In this document: positions 43,163 through 52,049 of the stretch, one piece after another
Position numbering within the stretch: position 1 is the first letter of the stretch
Layout: each line of letters opens with the position of its first letter
Origin: Streptomyces venezuelae
Lineage (GTDB): Bacteria; Actinomycetota; Actinomycetes; Streptomycetales; Streptomycetaceae
Assembly (NCBI RefSeq): GCF_008642315.1
Contig: NZ_CP029192.1
Location: forward strand, 372,001-436,000
Direction: 5' to 3'
DNA: 64,000 nucleotides
Notes under the pieces: model-generated
Seen by the model: the letters and a program-made list of their open reading frames with translations, nothing else
Databases searched by the model: none
What the model was told of the DNA's origin: nothing
Made by a program: the position numbers and the translations under genes

Positions 43163-43924
43163 GTGTTACGTGTCATACGCACCCTCGGTCTCGCCGTACT
43201 CCTGGCGGGCATGTCCCTCTTCGCGGCCCCGTCCGCCGGCGCGGCCACCACCCTCACGCCGGTCGGAGGCGGCACCGGGATCATCTTCCGCATCGTGCCC
43301 AGCCCGGAGGACCCGCAGGGCTACCAGGTCTGCACCCTCACCGCGGTCGGCCGTGACGCGACCGGCAACCTGGTGGGCCTGACCAACGCCCACTGCTTCA
43401 TCGACGAGCAGGGCAACAAGCTGGTCGGCGCGACGCTCTACCGCGACACCTCGCCCGCCGGCACCGCCGCCGCTCCGGCCGACCTCAAGGCCAGCCGCCC
43501 CGACCTGGCCACCGGCCCCATCGGCACGGTGACGTACGTCAGCACGCCCAACAACCTGCTCAACACCGGCCCCAAGGGCCTGGACTTCGCGGTGATCGAC
43601 CTGGATGAGACCAGGGTCGCCCCCACCGACACCGTCGGCCAGACGACCATCACATCGATCGGCGCCCCTCCCGCCAACGGGGTCCGCATGTGCAAGCAGG
43701 GCCACCGCACCGGCCTCACCTGCGGCATCAAGCTGGGCACCCACAACATGTGGTTCACCCACCTCATCTGGACCGACGGCGGTGACTCCGGTTCGCCCGT
43801 CGTCAGTGGCCAGACCCTGGTCGGCAACGCGTGGGGCGCCCAGCACAGCTCGCCGATCCTGAGCATCATCGACGAGATGAACGCCAACGGCGGCGTCGGC
43901 GCGGGCTTCCACCTCGCGAACTGA
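43163..43924 (+). CDS. Secreted trypsin-like serine protease
   Basis: A 253-residue exported protease with a signal peptide (LGLAVLLAGMSLFAAPSAGA, cleavage near residue 29). The chymotrypsin-fold triad is visible: His in LTNAHCF near 77, Asp in GLDFAVIDLD near 138, Ser in DGGDSGSPVVSG near 213. Cysteines near 57, 78 and 182-191 can form disulfides. The mature enzyme starts almost directly after the signal, without a long pro-region. The GTG at 43163 follows GGGAAG. A strong hairpin terminator follows 37 bp after the stop. Confidence 0.88.
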   Translation: MLRVIRTLGLAVLLAGMSLFAAPSAGAATTLTPVGGGTGIIFRIVPSPEDPQGYQVCTLTAVGRDATGNLVGLTNAHCFIDEQGNKLVGATLYRDTSPAGTAAAPADLKASRPDLATGPIGTVTYVSTPNNLLNTGPKGLDFAVIDLDETRVAPTDTVGQTTITSIGAPPANGVRMCKQGHRTGLTCGIKLGTHNMWFTHLIWTDGGDSGSPVVSGQTLVGNAWGAQHSSPILSIIDEMNANGGVGAGFHLAN

Positions 43925-43960
43925 ACCGCACCCGTAGCAGCGGACAGCGGGTCGGCCGGC

Positions 43961-43991
43961 GGCGGGGCTGCCGACACCCGGCAGCCCCGCC
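43961..43991 (+). terminator. Hairpin terminator after the protease gene
   Basis: GGCGGGGCTGCCG and CGGCAGCCCCGCC form a perfect 13-bp stem with an ACACC loop, 37 bp after the protease stop. There is no T run, which is usual for streptomycete terminators of this strength. Confidence 0.7.
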
Positions 43992-44395
43992 CCTCCCAGC
44001 GGTCAAATCGCGCCGTTCTGATACGCCCAACATGGCACTCTCGTACGGTAGTTCGCCCCGCATGCGGTGCGGGATCGTCGCCGGTCCCGCACCTCGGAGG
44101 CGTCACGGCTCGCGCGGGCACCACTCGTACGCGCCCACACCCACCTCCCCCGCCAGAGCCCCACATTCCGCGTCGTACCTCTACACAGCCTTCACCCTCT
44201 CCCTCTAGACTTCCGCATCCGGGTACGCGTATCTGCAGGACATAGGCATATGCCAGAAGCACCACCGCATCGTGTGTTGCCAAATCCCTTACGGCCCACC
44301 CCCCGCTGTGCCAAAGTCGTTAGCGGTCCACCACCCGTCAAGCTGGTCGCACCGCACCTTCCACGGAGTCGCACCGCACCTCAACGGAGCACCTC
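43992..44395. other. Intergenic region without a recognised gene
   Basis: Beyond the terminator and before the PP2C start at 44396 there are about 400 bp with no frame that looks coding. The stretch from about 44220 is less G+C-rich (GTATCTGCAGGACATAGGC, and CATATGCC) and may hold the promoter of the phosphatase gene. No repeat or RNA structure was noticed. Confidence 0.4.
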
Positions 44396-45832
44396 ATGCC
44401 GTCCCATCTCTTTGCGGACCACGCAGCCGCCCAGCCGCCCGAGCGCGGCCCGGTCGATGCGCTGATCACGCAGACGCGCCGGCTCCGCGTCGACGTCGAC
44501 GCCGTGCGGCGCGACGCCGTGGCCGACGGCGGGGACGCGGCCGTGCGCTGGCAGCGGGCCCTGTGCGACCTGGCGGTCCATCAGCTCAACGATCTCGACG
44601 ACCACCTGGCCCAGCTGCGGGACGGCCCGCCACGAACGGGCGGGGAGCCCGCGGCGCCGGCCGTCCCGGAGTCCACCGAGCCGGGCCGCGGCTCTCTCCT
44701 GAGCCGGGTGGGCAGCGCCGAGTGGAACCTGCTCACCGACGAGGCGACCTGGTCCGGCGAGCTCTACGACATCCTCGGCCGCGACCGGGCCGCTCCCCCG
44801 CTCTCCCTCGACGAGATCCCGTCCCTGGTGCACCCCGAAGACCAGCCCCAGCTGACGTCGATGGTCACGGACTGCCTCATCGACGGGAAACCCATAGACG
44901 GCGAGTTCCGCATCCTGCGCTCCGACGGCCGCGAACGCCAGGTGCACATGATGGGCGAGCCCGTGCTGGCCGCCGACGGCTCCACCGCCTCCATGTGGGC
45001 GGTCCTGCGGGACGTCAGCGAGCTGCGCCGCAGCCAGCGCGTCCTGCGCGAGAGCCGCGACTCGCTCCAGCGCCACCACGACATCGCGCAGACCGAGCAC
45101 CGCCTCGCCGTCGCCCTGCAGGAAGCGGTCCTGCCGCCGTGGCGGGGTTCCCTGCGACTGCCGCACGGCGGTCCTGGACGCCTCGACCTCGCCGCCCAGT
45201 ACCTCCCCTCCGCGACCAGCGCACTCATCGGCGGCGACTGGTACGACGCGATGGAACTGCCCGGCGGCGACGCCCTGCTGAGCGTCGGCGACCTCACCGG
45301 GCACGGCGTCGCCGTCGCCTCCGGCATGGCGATGCTGCTCGGCGCGCTGCGCGGCATGGCGGTCGCCGGAGCGCGACCAGGGCACCTCGCGGAACCCGGC
45401 CACATCATGGGCTGGCTGAACCAGCTGCTGGACGCCACCGCCCAGCCCGCCCTCGGCAGCGCCGTCTGCTGCCGCTTCGATCCCGCCACGCACTTACTCA
45501 CCTGGGCACAGGCCGGGCACCCCGCCCCGCTGCTGTTCCGCGACGGGACGGGGCGCGCGCTCACACCACCGAAGGGCGTGCTCCTGGGCGCGACCTCCGG
45601 CGCGGCGTACGAGCAGGCCGATGAGCAACTGCGGCCCGGAGACCTGTTGCTGCTGCACACCGACGGCCTGGTGCCGCGGCGCGACAGGGACACGGCGACG
45701 GGCCTGCTGCTCTCCCTCGCGTCCCGTTTCACCGGGGCGCGGACAGCGCAGGACTGCGTGCGGACCGTCGTCGAGGAATTCGGCGAGGCACCTCGTGAGG
45801 ACGACGCCTGCCTGTTGGTCGCGCGGGTCTGA
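44396..45832 (+). CDS. PAS-PP2C (SpoIIE-type) serine phosphatase
   Basis: A 478-residue cytosolic phosphatase. Residues 1-85 are helical. A PAS/PAC fold follows at about 100-215 (GSAEWNLLTDEATWSGELYD, then GEFRILRSDGRERQVHMMGE). A linker coiled coil (RRSQRVLRESRDSLQRHHD) leads to the PPM phosphatase domain from about 240, with metal motifs GGDWYDAM near 282, GDLTGHGV near 300 and EDDACLL near 470. Such RsbU-like enzymes dephosphorylate anti-anti-sigma factors in partner switching; no such target gene is adjacent. The ATG follows GGAGCACC. Confidence 0.92.
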   Translation: MPSHLFADHAAAQPPERGPVDALITQTRRLRVDVDAVRRDAVADGGDAAVRWQRALCDLAVHQLNDLDDHLAQLRDGPPRTGGEPAAPAVPESTEPGRGSLLSRVGSAEWNLLTDEATWSGELYDILGRDRAAPPLSLDEIPSLVHPEDQPQLTSMVTDCLIDGKPIDGEFRILRSDGRERQVHMMGEPVLAADGSTASMWAVLRDVSELRRSQRVLRESRDSLQRHHDIAQTEHRLAVALQEAVLPPWRGSLRLPHGGPGRLDLAAQYLPSATSALIGGDWYDAMELPGGDALLSVGDLTGHGVAVASGMAMLLGALRGMAVAGARPGHLAEPGHIMGWLNQLLDATAQPALGSAVCCRFDPATHLLTWAQAGHPAPLLFRDGTGRALTPPKGVLLGATSGAAYEQADEQLRPGDLLLLHTDGLVPRRDRDTATGLLLSLASRFTGARTAQDCVRTVVEEFGEAPREDDACLLVARV

Positions 45833-45869
45833 CCTGCCGACCGCGCGACGCCGTGTGCACTCCGGTGAG

Positions 45870-47357
45870 CTACGCCCTGGCTGTCCTCCCCCTGGCACCC
45901 TTCGGCAGGGCGAACTTGATCTCCTCGCGCAGGTCCTGGATCTTCGGGTAGCCCGAGTACTGCGCGGTCAGCCGGTACATCTCGCGCAGCCGGTCCCAGG
46001 TGCGGTGCGAGGAGTTCGCCCGCATCGACACCAGCGCCAACCGCGCGTACCTGTCGGCCTGTTCGGGGTCGTCGGCGATGAAGCAGGCCGACGCGAGTGA
46101 GATGTAGTCGAAGATCTGCGAACGGTCGCGATTCTTGGCCCGCAGCTCGATCGCCTCCTTCGCGTGCCGCTGCGCGGCGTTCGCCGCGGACGCCTCATGG
46201 TCGGCGAGGGTGCGGTACGCCAGGGCCTGCATGCCGTGCAGATCCGCCTCGTCGAACATCTGCATCCAGCTCGGCGGCGGCACGTCCCCCTTGTCGGAGA
46301 CGAAGAGGTCCTCGGCGAGACCGAGGGTGCGACGCATGGCCTGGCCGCGCCCCATGGACGCGTGCGCCCACGCCTCGATGGTGTACAGCATCGCCCGGGT
46401 GCGGGGCAGCGCCTCCTCGCCCGCGCCCGACTGGGCGAGCTTCATCAGGTCCAGGGCGTCGTCCGGTTTGCCCAGGTGCACCATCTGGCGCGCGGCCCGC
46501 GACAGTGCTTCACCGGCGCGCGGGCGGTCGCCGCCCTCGCGGGCGGCGTGCGCGGCGATGACGAAGTACTTCTGCGCCGTGGGCTCCAGGCCGACGTCGT
46601 GCGACATCCATCCCGCGAGCACGGCGAGGTTGGCAGCGACGCCCCACAGGCGCCGCTGGAGGTGATCGGGGTGCCGGTAGGCGAGCATGCCGCCCACTTC
46701 GTTGAGCTGGCCCACCACGGCCTTGCGCTGCAGCCCGCCTCCGCGGGCCGCGTCCCAGGCACGGAACACTTCGACGGAGCGCTCCAGTTCCTCGATCTCC
46801 TGGGACCCGATGGGAGCTGCCTCGTAGCGGTCGAGCCCCGCGGGGTCGACGTGCAAGGGATCCTCGATACGGGGGGCGTCGGCCTTGATGGCCGGATCGG
46901 TGTGCAGCCAGTCGTGCATGGCGCTGCTGAGTGCGGAGCCTGCGGCAAGCGCAGCGCCCGCGCCCACCAAGCCGCGTCGGTTGAGCATGAGGTCCATTCC
47001 CGTGAATTCGGTGAGGACCGCGGCCGTCCGCTCGGGCGCCCACGGCACGCCGTCGGGGTGCTCCACACTCCCGTCGCCACGCCGCTTCCCTGCGCGCCCG
47101 TGCCGGACCAGACCCAGATCCTCAGTGGTCACGACACGGCCGAGACGCTCGGTGAACAGAACAGCCAGCACCCGTGGCACCGGATCGCGCGGGATCTCTC
47201 CCATGTCGATCCACCGCCGCACCCGCGAGGTGTCGGTGGCCAGCTGGGGGTGGCCCATGGCCGCCGCCTGCCGGTTCACCAGTCTCGCGAGCTCCCCCTT
47301 CGACCAGCCGGCCAGGCCGAACAGGTCCGACAGGCGGGTGTTGGGTTGTCCGTTCAC
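45870..47357 (-). CDS. NsdA-like TPR regulatory protein
   Basis: A 495-residue protein. The N-terminal 75 residues look like an atypical DNA- or protein-binding module (FGLAGWSKGELARLVNRQAA, then RRWIDMGEIPRDPVPRVLAV). The rest is a long helical TPR-type array (about residues 190-480). This architecture and the WSKGELARLVNRQA start match the NsdA family of streptomycetes, whose founder represses antibiotic production and sporulation in S. coelicolor. Whether this is NsdA itself or a paralogue cannot be decided. The GTG start at 47357 is divergent from a phosphotransferase-like gene, with phased repeats in between. Confidence 0.75.
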   Translation of the reverse strand: MNGQPNTRLSDLFGLAGWSKGELARLVNRQAAAMGHPQLATDTSRVRRWIDMGEIPRDPVPRVLAVLFTERLGRVVTTEDLGLVRHGRAGKRRGDGSVEHPDGVPWAPERTAAVLTEFTGMDLMLNRRGLVGAGAALAAGSALSSAMHDWLHTDPAIKADAPRIEDPLHVDPAGLDRYEAAPIGSQEIEELERSVEVFRAWDAARGGGLQRKAVVGQLNEVGGMLAYRHPDHLQRRLWGVAANLAVLAGWMSHDVGLEPTAQKYFVIAAHAAREGGDRPRAGEALSRAARQMVHLGKPDDALDLMKLAQSGAGEEALPRTRAMLYTIEAWAHASMGRGQAMRRTLGLAEDLFVSDKGDVPPPSWMQMFDEADLHGMQALAYRTLADHEASAANAAQRHAKEAIELRAKNRDRSQIFDYISLASACFIADDPEQADRYARLALVSMRANSSHRTWDRLREMYRLTAQYSGYPKIQDLREEIKFALPKGARGRTARA

Positions 47358-47418
47358 GTCAAGCCCCCAGGTTCTCGGCTGAGTTGACAGTAACCCTCTG
47401 TCAGTTGCTGAGCGACTA

Positions 47419-47445
47419 TTCGCCAGGGTTCGCCAGGGTGCGCCA
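47419..47445. repeat. 10-bp phased direct repeats, candidate operator
   Basis: TTCGCCAGGG at 47419-47428 is repeated at 47429-47438, and TGCGCCA follows at 47439. CGCCA thus recurs three times at exact 10-bp steps, one helical turn. It lies 62 bp upstream of the NsdA-like start and within the divergent control region, so it may bind a regulator on one face of the DNA. Confidence 0.5.
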
Positions 47446-47591
47446 CATGGTGTGCCAGGGGACGCCGGGTGTCAGGTAGGAGTGCGCCACCCCGACCCGG
47501 TCGCCGCAAGGCACTCCCCAGGGTGCACCCGAAGCGATCGGGCCGGGAGGCGCACGCAACTCACAGGCACACGAAGGGATCTGTATCGCCC

Positions 47592-48779
47592 ATGTACGCA
47601 GCATCGTCCTCCGTGTCCGCCCCGCCCCGGCCACTGCACCCGCGCCCCCCGGTCCACCGGAGCCGCGAGGTGACCCCGTCGTCGGGGAACGGCCCCTATC
47701 TGGAGCCGGTGCGCCCCGCGGGCGCACCGCTGGGCGCCGGCCGCACGCCCCGTCTGCCGGGGGCCGGCACGCAAACGCTCAGCGGGAGACTCGACTTGTC
47801 CGGCCCCCAGGGGGCGCAACTGCGCACCGCGATCGCTTCGGTGCACCGCATCTGCCCCGAGTTCAATCCGGTGCAGGTGCTCCGCAGAAGCGGTCGCACC
47901 GCGTTGCTCGTCGGCACGACGGGGCGCAGCACCGCTGTAGCCAAGTGTCTGCTGGACCACTCGCCCGGCTGGGCGGAGCGGATCAGGCACGAAATAGCGG
48001 TATACCGTTCGTTCGTCCGGCACCGGCCGCCGGTCCGGGCGCCGCGGCTGATCGCCGCCGATCCGGACGACTGCACGCTGGTGATCGAGCGGATGCCCGG
48101 GCGGGTGGCGGCCCTGCACCGGCATCCCATCGAGTCGCCGCCGCGTCCGGACATCCGGGCGGCGCTTGCCTCCATCTGCCGCCTCAACCAGTGGCGGCCC
48201 CCGGCCGAGATGTTCGGCAAGCCGATGGACTACGGCAAGCGCATCACCCGCTTCCACGAGCTGGGCCTGCTGACGGACCGCGACATGGGCGATCTGCAGA
48301 AGCTGCTGCACGGCATCGCGCACTCCGTCGCGCATCAGGGAAACGGCCACCAGTCGATGTGGCAGTTCTGCCACGGTGACGCCCTGCTGTCGAACATTCT
48401 CCTCTCGCCTCCCGGTCCCGTCTTCGTCGACTGGGAGCACGCCGGCTGGTACCTGCCGGGGTACGACTTGGCGACCCTGTGGTCGGTGCTCGGTGACGCG
48501 CCGGTGGCCCGGCGGGAGATCAGTCAGCTGGCGCAGTCCGCGGGTCCGGCGGCGCGTGACGCCTTCCTGGTCAACCTGATGCTGGTCCTGACCCGGGAGA
48601 TCCGTACGTACGAGACGGCCGTGCAGCGTTCGATGCACGACGCGACCCCGACGGCACCGGGCCCGGCCCACCCCGGTGCTGCGCCGTCCGGCGAGGAACA
48701 GCGGCTGCTGCTCAGGCGGCTGCACGACGACTGCCAGCTGGCCCGCCGGGCCGTGCGGGCGGCGGTCGGCACTCGCTGA
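47592..48779 (+). CDS. Aminoglycoside phosphotransferase-like (APH) family protein
   Basis: A 395-residue kinase-fold protein. A disordered Pro-rich N-terminus of about 70 residues precedes the domain. The fold is shown by VAKCLL near 115 (Lys-bearing strand), [12 protein letters not shown] near 258 (HxDxxxxN catalytic loop) and [17 protein letters not shown] near 278 (metal-binding Asp). Most such proteins are not antibiotic resistance enzymes but phosphorylate unknown small molecules. The ATG at 47592 is about 12 nt after GAAGGGA. It is divergent from the NsdA-like gene, and the shared control region suggests a link to it. Confidence 0.82.
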   Translation: MYAASSSVSAPPRPLHPRPPVHRSREVTPSSGNGPYLEPVRPAGAPLGAGRTPRLPGAGTQTLSGRLDLSGPQGAQLRTAIASVHRICPEFNPVQVLRRSGRTALLVGTTGRSTAVAKCLLDHSPGWAERIRHEIAVYRSFVRHRPPVRAPRLIAADPDDCTLVIERMPGRVAALHRHPIESPPRPDIRAALASICRLNQWRPPAEMFGKPMDYGKRITRFHELGLLTDRDMGDLQKLLHGIAHSVAHQGNGHQSMWQFCHGDALLSNILLSPPGPVFVDWEHAGWYLPGYDLATLWSVLGDAPVARREISQLAQSAGPAARDAFLVNLMLVLTREIRTYETAVQRSMHDATPTAPGPAHPGAAPSGEEQRLLLRRLHDDCQLARRAVRAAVGTR

Positions 48780-48788
48780 CGGGGAAAC

Positions 48789-48829
48789 AGGTCCGCGGTG
48801 CGCTTTGGACAGGGGCGCACCGCGGACCT
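48789..48829. terminator. Bidirectional terminator between convergent genes
   Basis: AGGTCCGCGGTGCGC and GCGCACCGCGGACCT form a perfect 15-bp stem with an 11-nt loop. It lies between the APH-like stop (48779) and the stop of the ThuA/PQQ gene (48849), and can end transcripts from both sides. Confidence 0.85.
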
Positions 48830-48848
48830 TCTCATGTGGCTGTTCCGG

Positions 48849-51800
48849 CTAGGACGCGGAGAACTGGACCGCGTCCACGTCGAAGGAATTGTCCTGGGGC
48901 GATTTGAAGACCAGGTACAGCTTGTGGGTGCCGGTCAGGGCCTCGACCGGGACCTCGGGAGTGGACCGGTAGGTGTCCCAGCCGCCCGTGTCGGGCACGG
49001 GGGTCGTGGCGAGCAGCTTGCCGTCGGGCGCGTCGGCGCGCAGTTCGACGGAGCCGACGCCGTAGGGCGAGGACAGCTTGTACGCGACCTTGCCGATGCC
49101 CTCCACGCTCATCGGGCTGAAGGCGATCCAGTCGCCGTTGCTGATGTCGCCGATGCGCTTGCCGTTCTCGGCTCCCTCCTGCGAAACGATGCGCGTCCCC
49201 GACTGGTCGTCGCGGTACTCGGCCTGCTTGTGCTTGGGCTGCAGCACCGAACGGCCGTAGCCGGTCAGGGCGCTGACGCCGTCCCCACCCTTGTCGGTGT
49301 ACTTGGCGTTGAGGACGTACGTGAGGTCGGCGCCCTCGGGGTGTCCGCCGAGGTCGCCGGTGTCGACGGTTCCCTCGCAGCCGGGGATGTCGGTGGTGGG
49401 GTGCTCGTGGTCGTCGTGGCCGAGTGCCGGGTTGACGGTGACCTTCGAGCAGTCGACGGTGCCGTCCTCCGGGTCGGTCACGGTGACCTTGTACGGGATC
49501 TTGTCGCCGAAGTCGATGAGCTTGCCGTCGACGGGCGTCTCGATCGTCACCTCGGGCGCGGTGTTGCCCGCGGTGACGGGGACGTTGGCGTAGCCGGTCT
49601 TGCCCGTGGAGTCGGTGACTTTGAGCTGTGCGTTGAAGTCGCCCTTCGTGGTGTAGGTGTGGGAGGGGTTCGCGTCCGTGGAGTCGTAGGTGCCGTCGCC
49701 GTCGAAGTCCCAGGCGTAGCTGAGGGAATCGCCGTCGGGGTCGGTGCTGCCGGCGCTGGAGAAGTCGACTTTCAGCGGAACGGGGCCGTTGGTGGCGGAT
49801 GCCTTGGCCTTGGCGAGCGGGATGCGCTGTCCCTGGGCGTAGTCGATGCGGTAGAGCCCGGAGTCGTTGTTGCCGCCGCCGAACTCGCTGCCCCACTCCA
49901 GGACGTACAGGGATCCGTCGGGCCCGAAGGTCATGTCCATGGGTTTGGCGAACTTCGCCGTCTTCAGGAAGTCATTGATCTTGAGGAGCTTGCCGTCCTT
50001 GTCGAAGCGGATCTCCTTGACCGAGTCGCGCGCCCACTCGTAGAAGAAGTTCGCGCCGTCGAAGTAGGCGGGGAACTTCGTCGTGGAGGGGTTCTTCGCG
50101 TCGTAGTGGTAGACGGGGCCGCTCATGGGCGCCGAGCCGCCGGAGCCCATTTCGGGGAACTCCTCGGAGGTGCCGTACCCGTACCAGATCTCGGGCTGCT
50201 GGAGGGCGGGGAGGTCTTTGAGGCCCGTGTTGTTGGGTGAGGGGTTGACGGGTTTGGCGCAGTCGAACTTGGCGCCCGCCTTCTGGGTGTCGGGGTCGTA
50301 GGGCGCGTAGGCCTGGTTGTTGCCGTGGCAGAAGGGCCAGCCGAAGTTGCCGGCCTTCTTGATGACGTTGTACTCGACGAGTCCCTCGGGGCCGCGTTCC
50401 GTGGTGGGGGCGCCGCGGTCGGGGCCGTAGTCGGAGGCGTGCACGTATCCCGTCTTGGGATCGACGGTGAAGCGGAACGGGTTGCGGAAGCCCATGGCGT
50501 AGATCTCGGGGCGGGTCTTGGCCGTGCCCTGCTTGAAGAGGTTGCCCTTGGGGATGGTGTAGCCGCCCTTGTCCTTGGGCTTGACGCGCAGGATCTTGCC
50601 GCGCAGATCGTTGGTGTTGCCCGCGGTGCGGGCGGCGTCCAGCATCTGCTTGCCGGGGCGCCAGTCGAGCGGCGCGTAGCCCTGCCAGGCGGGGTCGAGG
50701 TTGGGCGGGGTGTCGTCGCCGACGCCGAGGTAGAGGGTGCGGTCGGGTCCGAACTCGACGGCGCCGCCGGTGTGTCCTGGCTCGGGGAAGGTGCGGTCGC
50801 GGTAGGCGGGGACGTCGAGGAGCTTCTTCTCGCTGGCGAGGTCGAGGGTGTCGTCCTTCTTGACCGTGAAGCGGGAGAGGCGGTTGACGTCGTCGGTGGC
50901 CTTGGCGGGCGCGTAGTAGAGGTAGATCCAGCGGTTGGTGGCGAACTTGGGGTCGAGTTCCATGCCGACCAGGCCGTCCTCGCCGCCCGTGTACACGTCG
51001 AGCTTGCCAGCGGTGCTGGTGGCGTGGGTCTTCGGGTCGAAGATCTTCACCTCGCCGCTGCGCTGGACGTAGAAGACCTTGCCGTCCTTGGCGACGTCGA
51101 GCTCCATGGGGTCGGCGGTGTTGTCGTCGAGCGCGGTCTTCTCGTAACCGGACCAGACGGTGCCGCCGCAGTCGCCGGGAGCGTTGCCCGCGGCCCACTT
51201 GATGCCGCCGAGGACGTGGTCGCGGAAGGCGGGCTCGCTGTAGGAGGCCTTGTCGTGGCCCATGGCGGTGGCCCACACCTTGCCGCCCTCTGCGTTGCGG
51301 CACCAGGAGATGGGGTGGTCGGCGCCCATCTTGGAGCCGCCGGGGTCGTACGTGGTCTCGTCTGCGGTGACCAGGACGTGGACGTCGCCGCGGGGGTTCT
51401 TGTCGAAGTTGTACCACTCCTCCGGGCGTTCCCAGCGCTCCGGGAGTCCCTTGGTGGAGGGGTGGGCGCGGTCGGCGACCTTGGCGGTGCCCTTGAGGAC
51501 GCCCGGTGAGTGGGCGGGCATGTGGGCGCCCGCGTTGATCAGGTCGTCCCACCAGGGGAAGGAGTCCTCGACGCCCATGTCCAGGGTGTTGTGCAGGGCG
51601 ACGACGCCCTTGCCGCTCTTCACGTACGCCTTCATGGCGTCGCGCTGGGCTTCGGTGTCCCAGACCATGCCGGAGTTCTGCAGCATGATGATGACGTCGA
51701 AGTCCTTGAGCTTCGCGTCGTCGAAGACGGTGGCGTCGTCGGTCTGGACGACCTCGAAGTTCTCCGCCGCCGCCTGCTCCTTCACCATCTGGACGCCGGC

Positions 51801-51989
51801 CGGGATGGAGTCGTGGACGTATCCGACGGCCTTGGTGAAGAGCAGGGCGCGGAAGGCTGGGGCCTTGTCGGCGGCCGTGGCTCCGGCGCCGGGCAGGAAG
51901 GCGACGGTGAGGAGCAGGGCTGCGGTGAGGGCGAAGACCGCTCTTCGTAGGCCTCTGAAGCCCTTTATGTCACGAGCATGACAGCTCAT
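48849..51989 (-). CDS. Secreted ThuA / PQQ-type sugar dehydrogenase / PKD / CBM multidomain protein
   Basis: A 1046-residue exported protein. Signal peptide: FALTAALLLTVAFLPGAGAT, cleaved near residue 40. A ThuA-like domain spans about 45-275 (LLFTKAVGYVHDSIPAG, GKGVVALHNTLDMG, HPISWCR). A six-bladed GDH/sorbosone-dehydrogenase propeller spans about 285-690 (VGMELDPKFATNRWIYLYYA, GNFGWPFCHGNN). A PKD domain with STDPDGDSLSYAWDFDGDGT is near 735-810. A C-terminal carbohydrate-binding-like domain ends at residue 1046 (SFDVDAVQFSAS). It probably acts outside the cell on the sugar taken up by the adjacent ABC system. The ATG follows AGAGGA, 60 bp after the isomerase stop. Confidence 0.88.
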   Translation of the reverse strand: MSCHARDIKGFRGLRRAVFALTAALLLTVAFLPGAGATAADKAPAFRALLFTKAVGYVHDSIPAGVQMVKEQAAAENFEVVQTDDATVFDDAKLKDFDVIIMLQNSGMVWDTEAQRDAMKAYVKSGKGVVALHNTLDMGVEDSFPWWDDLINAGAHMPAHSPGVLKGTAKVADRAHPSTKGLPERWERPEEWYNFDKNPRGDVHVLVTADETTYDPGGSKMGADHPISWCRNAEGGKVWATAMGHDKASYSEPAFRDHVLGGIKWAAGNAPGDCGGTVWSGYEKTALDDNTADPMELDVAKDGKVFYVQRSGEVKIFDPKTHATSTAGKLDVYTGGEDGLVGMELDPKFATNRWIYLYYAPAKATDDVNRLSRFTVKKDDTLDLASEKKLLDVPAYRDRTFPEPGHTGGAVEFGPDRTLYLGVGDDTPPNLDPAWQGYAPLDWRPGKQMLDAARTAGNTNDLRGKILRVKPKDKGGYTIPKGNLFKQGTAKTRPEIYAMGFRNPFRFTVDPKTGYVHASDYGPDRGAPTTERGPEGLVEYNVIKKAGNFGWPFCHGNNQAYAPYDPDTQKAGAKFDCAKPVNPSPNNTGLKDLPALQQPEIWYGYGTSEEFPEMGSGGSAPMSGPVYHYDAKNPSTTKFPAYFDGANFFYEWARDSVKEIRFDKDGKLLKINDFLKTAKFAKPMDMTFGPDGSLYVLEWGSEFGGGNNDSGLYRIDYAQGQRIPLAKAKASATNGPVPLKVDFSSAGSTDPDGDSLSYAWDFDGDGTYDSTDANPSHTYTTKGDFNAQLKVTDSTGKTGYANVPVTAGNTAPEVTIETPVDGKLIDFGDKIPYKVTVTDPEDGTVDCSKVTVNPALGHDDHEHPTTDIPGCEGTVDTGDLGGHPEGADLTYVLNAKYTDKGGDGVSALTGYGRSVLQPKHKQAEYRDDQSGTRIVSQEGAENGKRIGDISNGDWIAFSPMSVEGIGKVAYKLSSPYGVGSVELRADAPDGKLLATTPVPDTGGWDTYRSTPEVPVEALTGTHKLYLVFKSPQDNSFDVDAVQFSAS

Positions 51990-52049
51990 GAGGTGGTCCT
52001 CTCTGTGTGGAAGGGACGGGAATTCCGGATGCCGGAAGGCTGGGAAGAC

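Noticed and set aside
47592..48779. Aminoglycoside resistance gene
   Set aside because: The kinase fold is shared by many non-resistance phosphotransferases. Length, N-terminal extension and context next to an NsdA-like regulator give no support for drug resistance.
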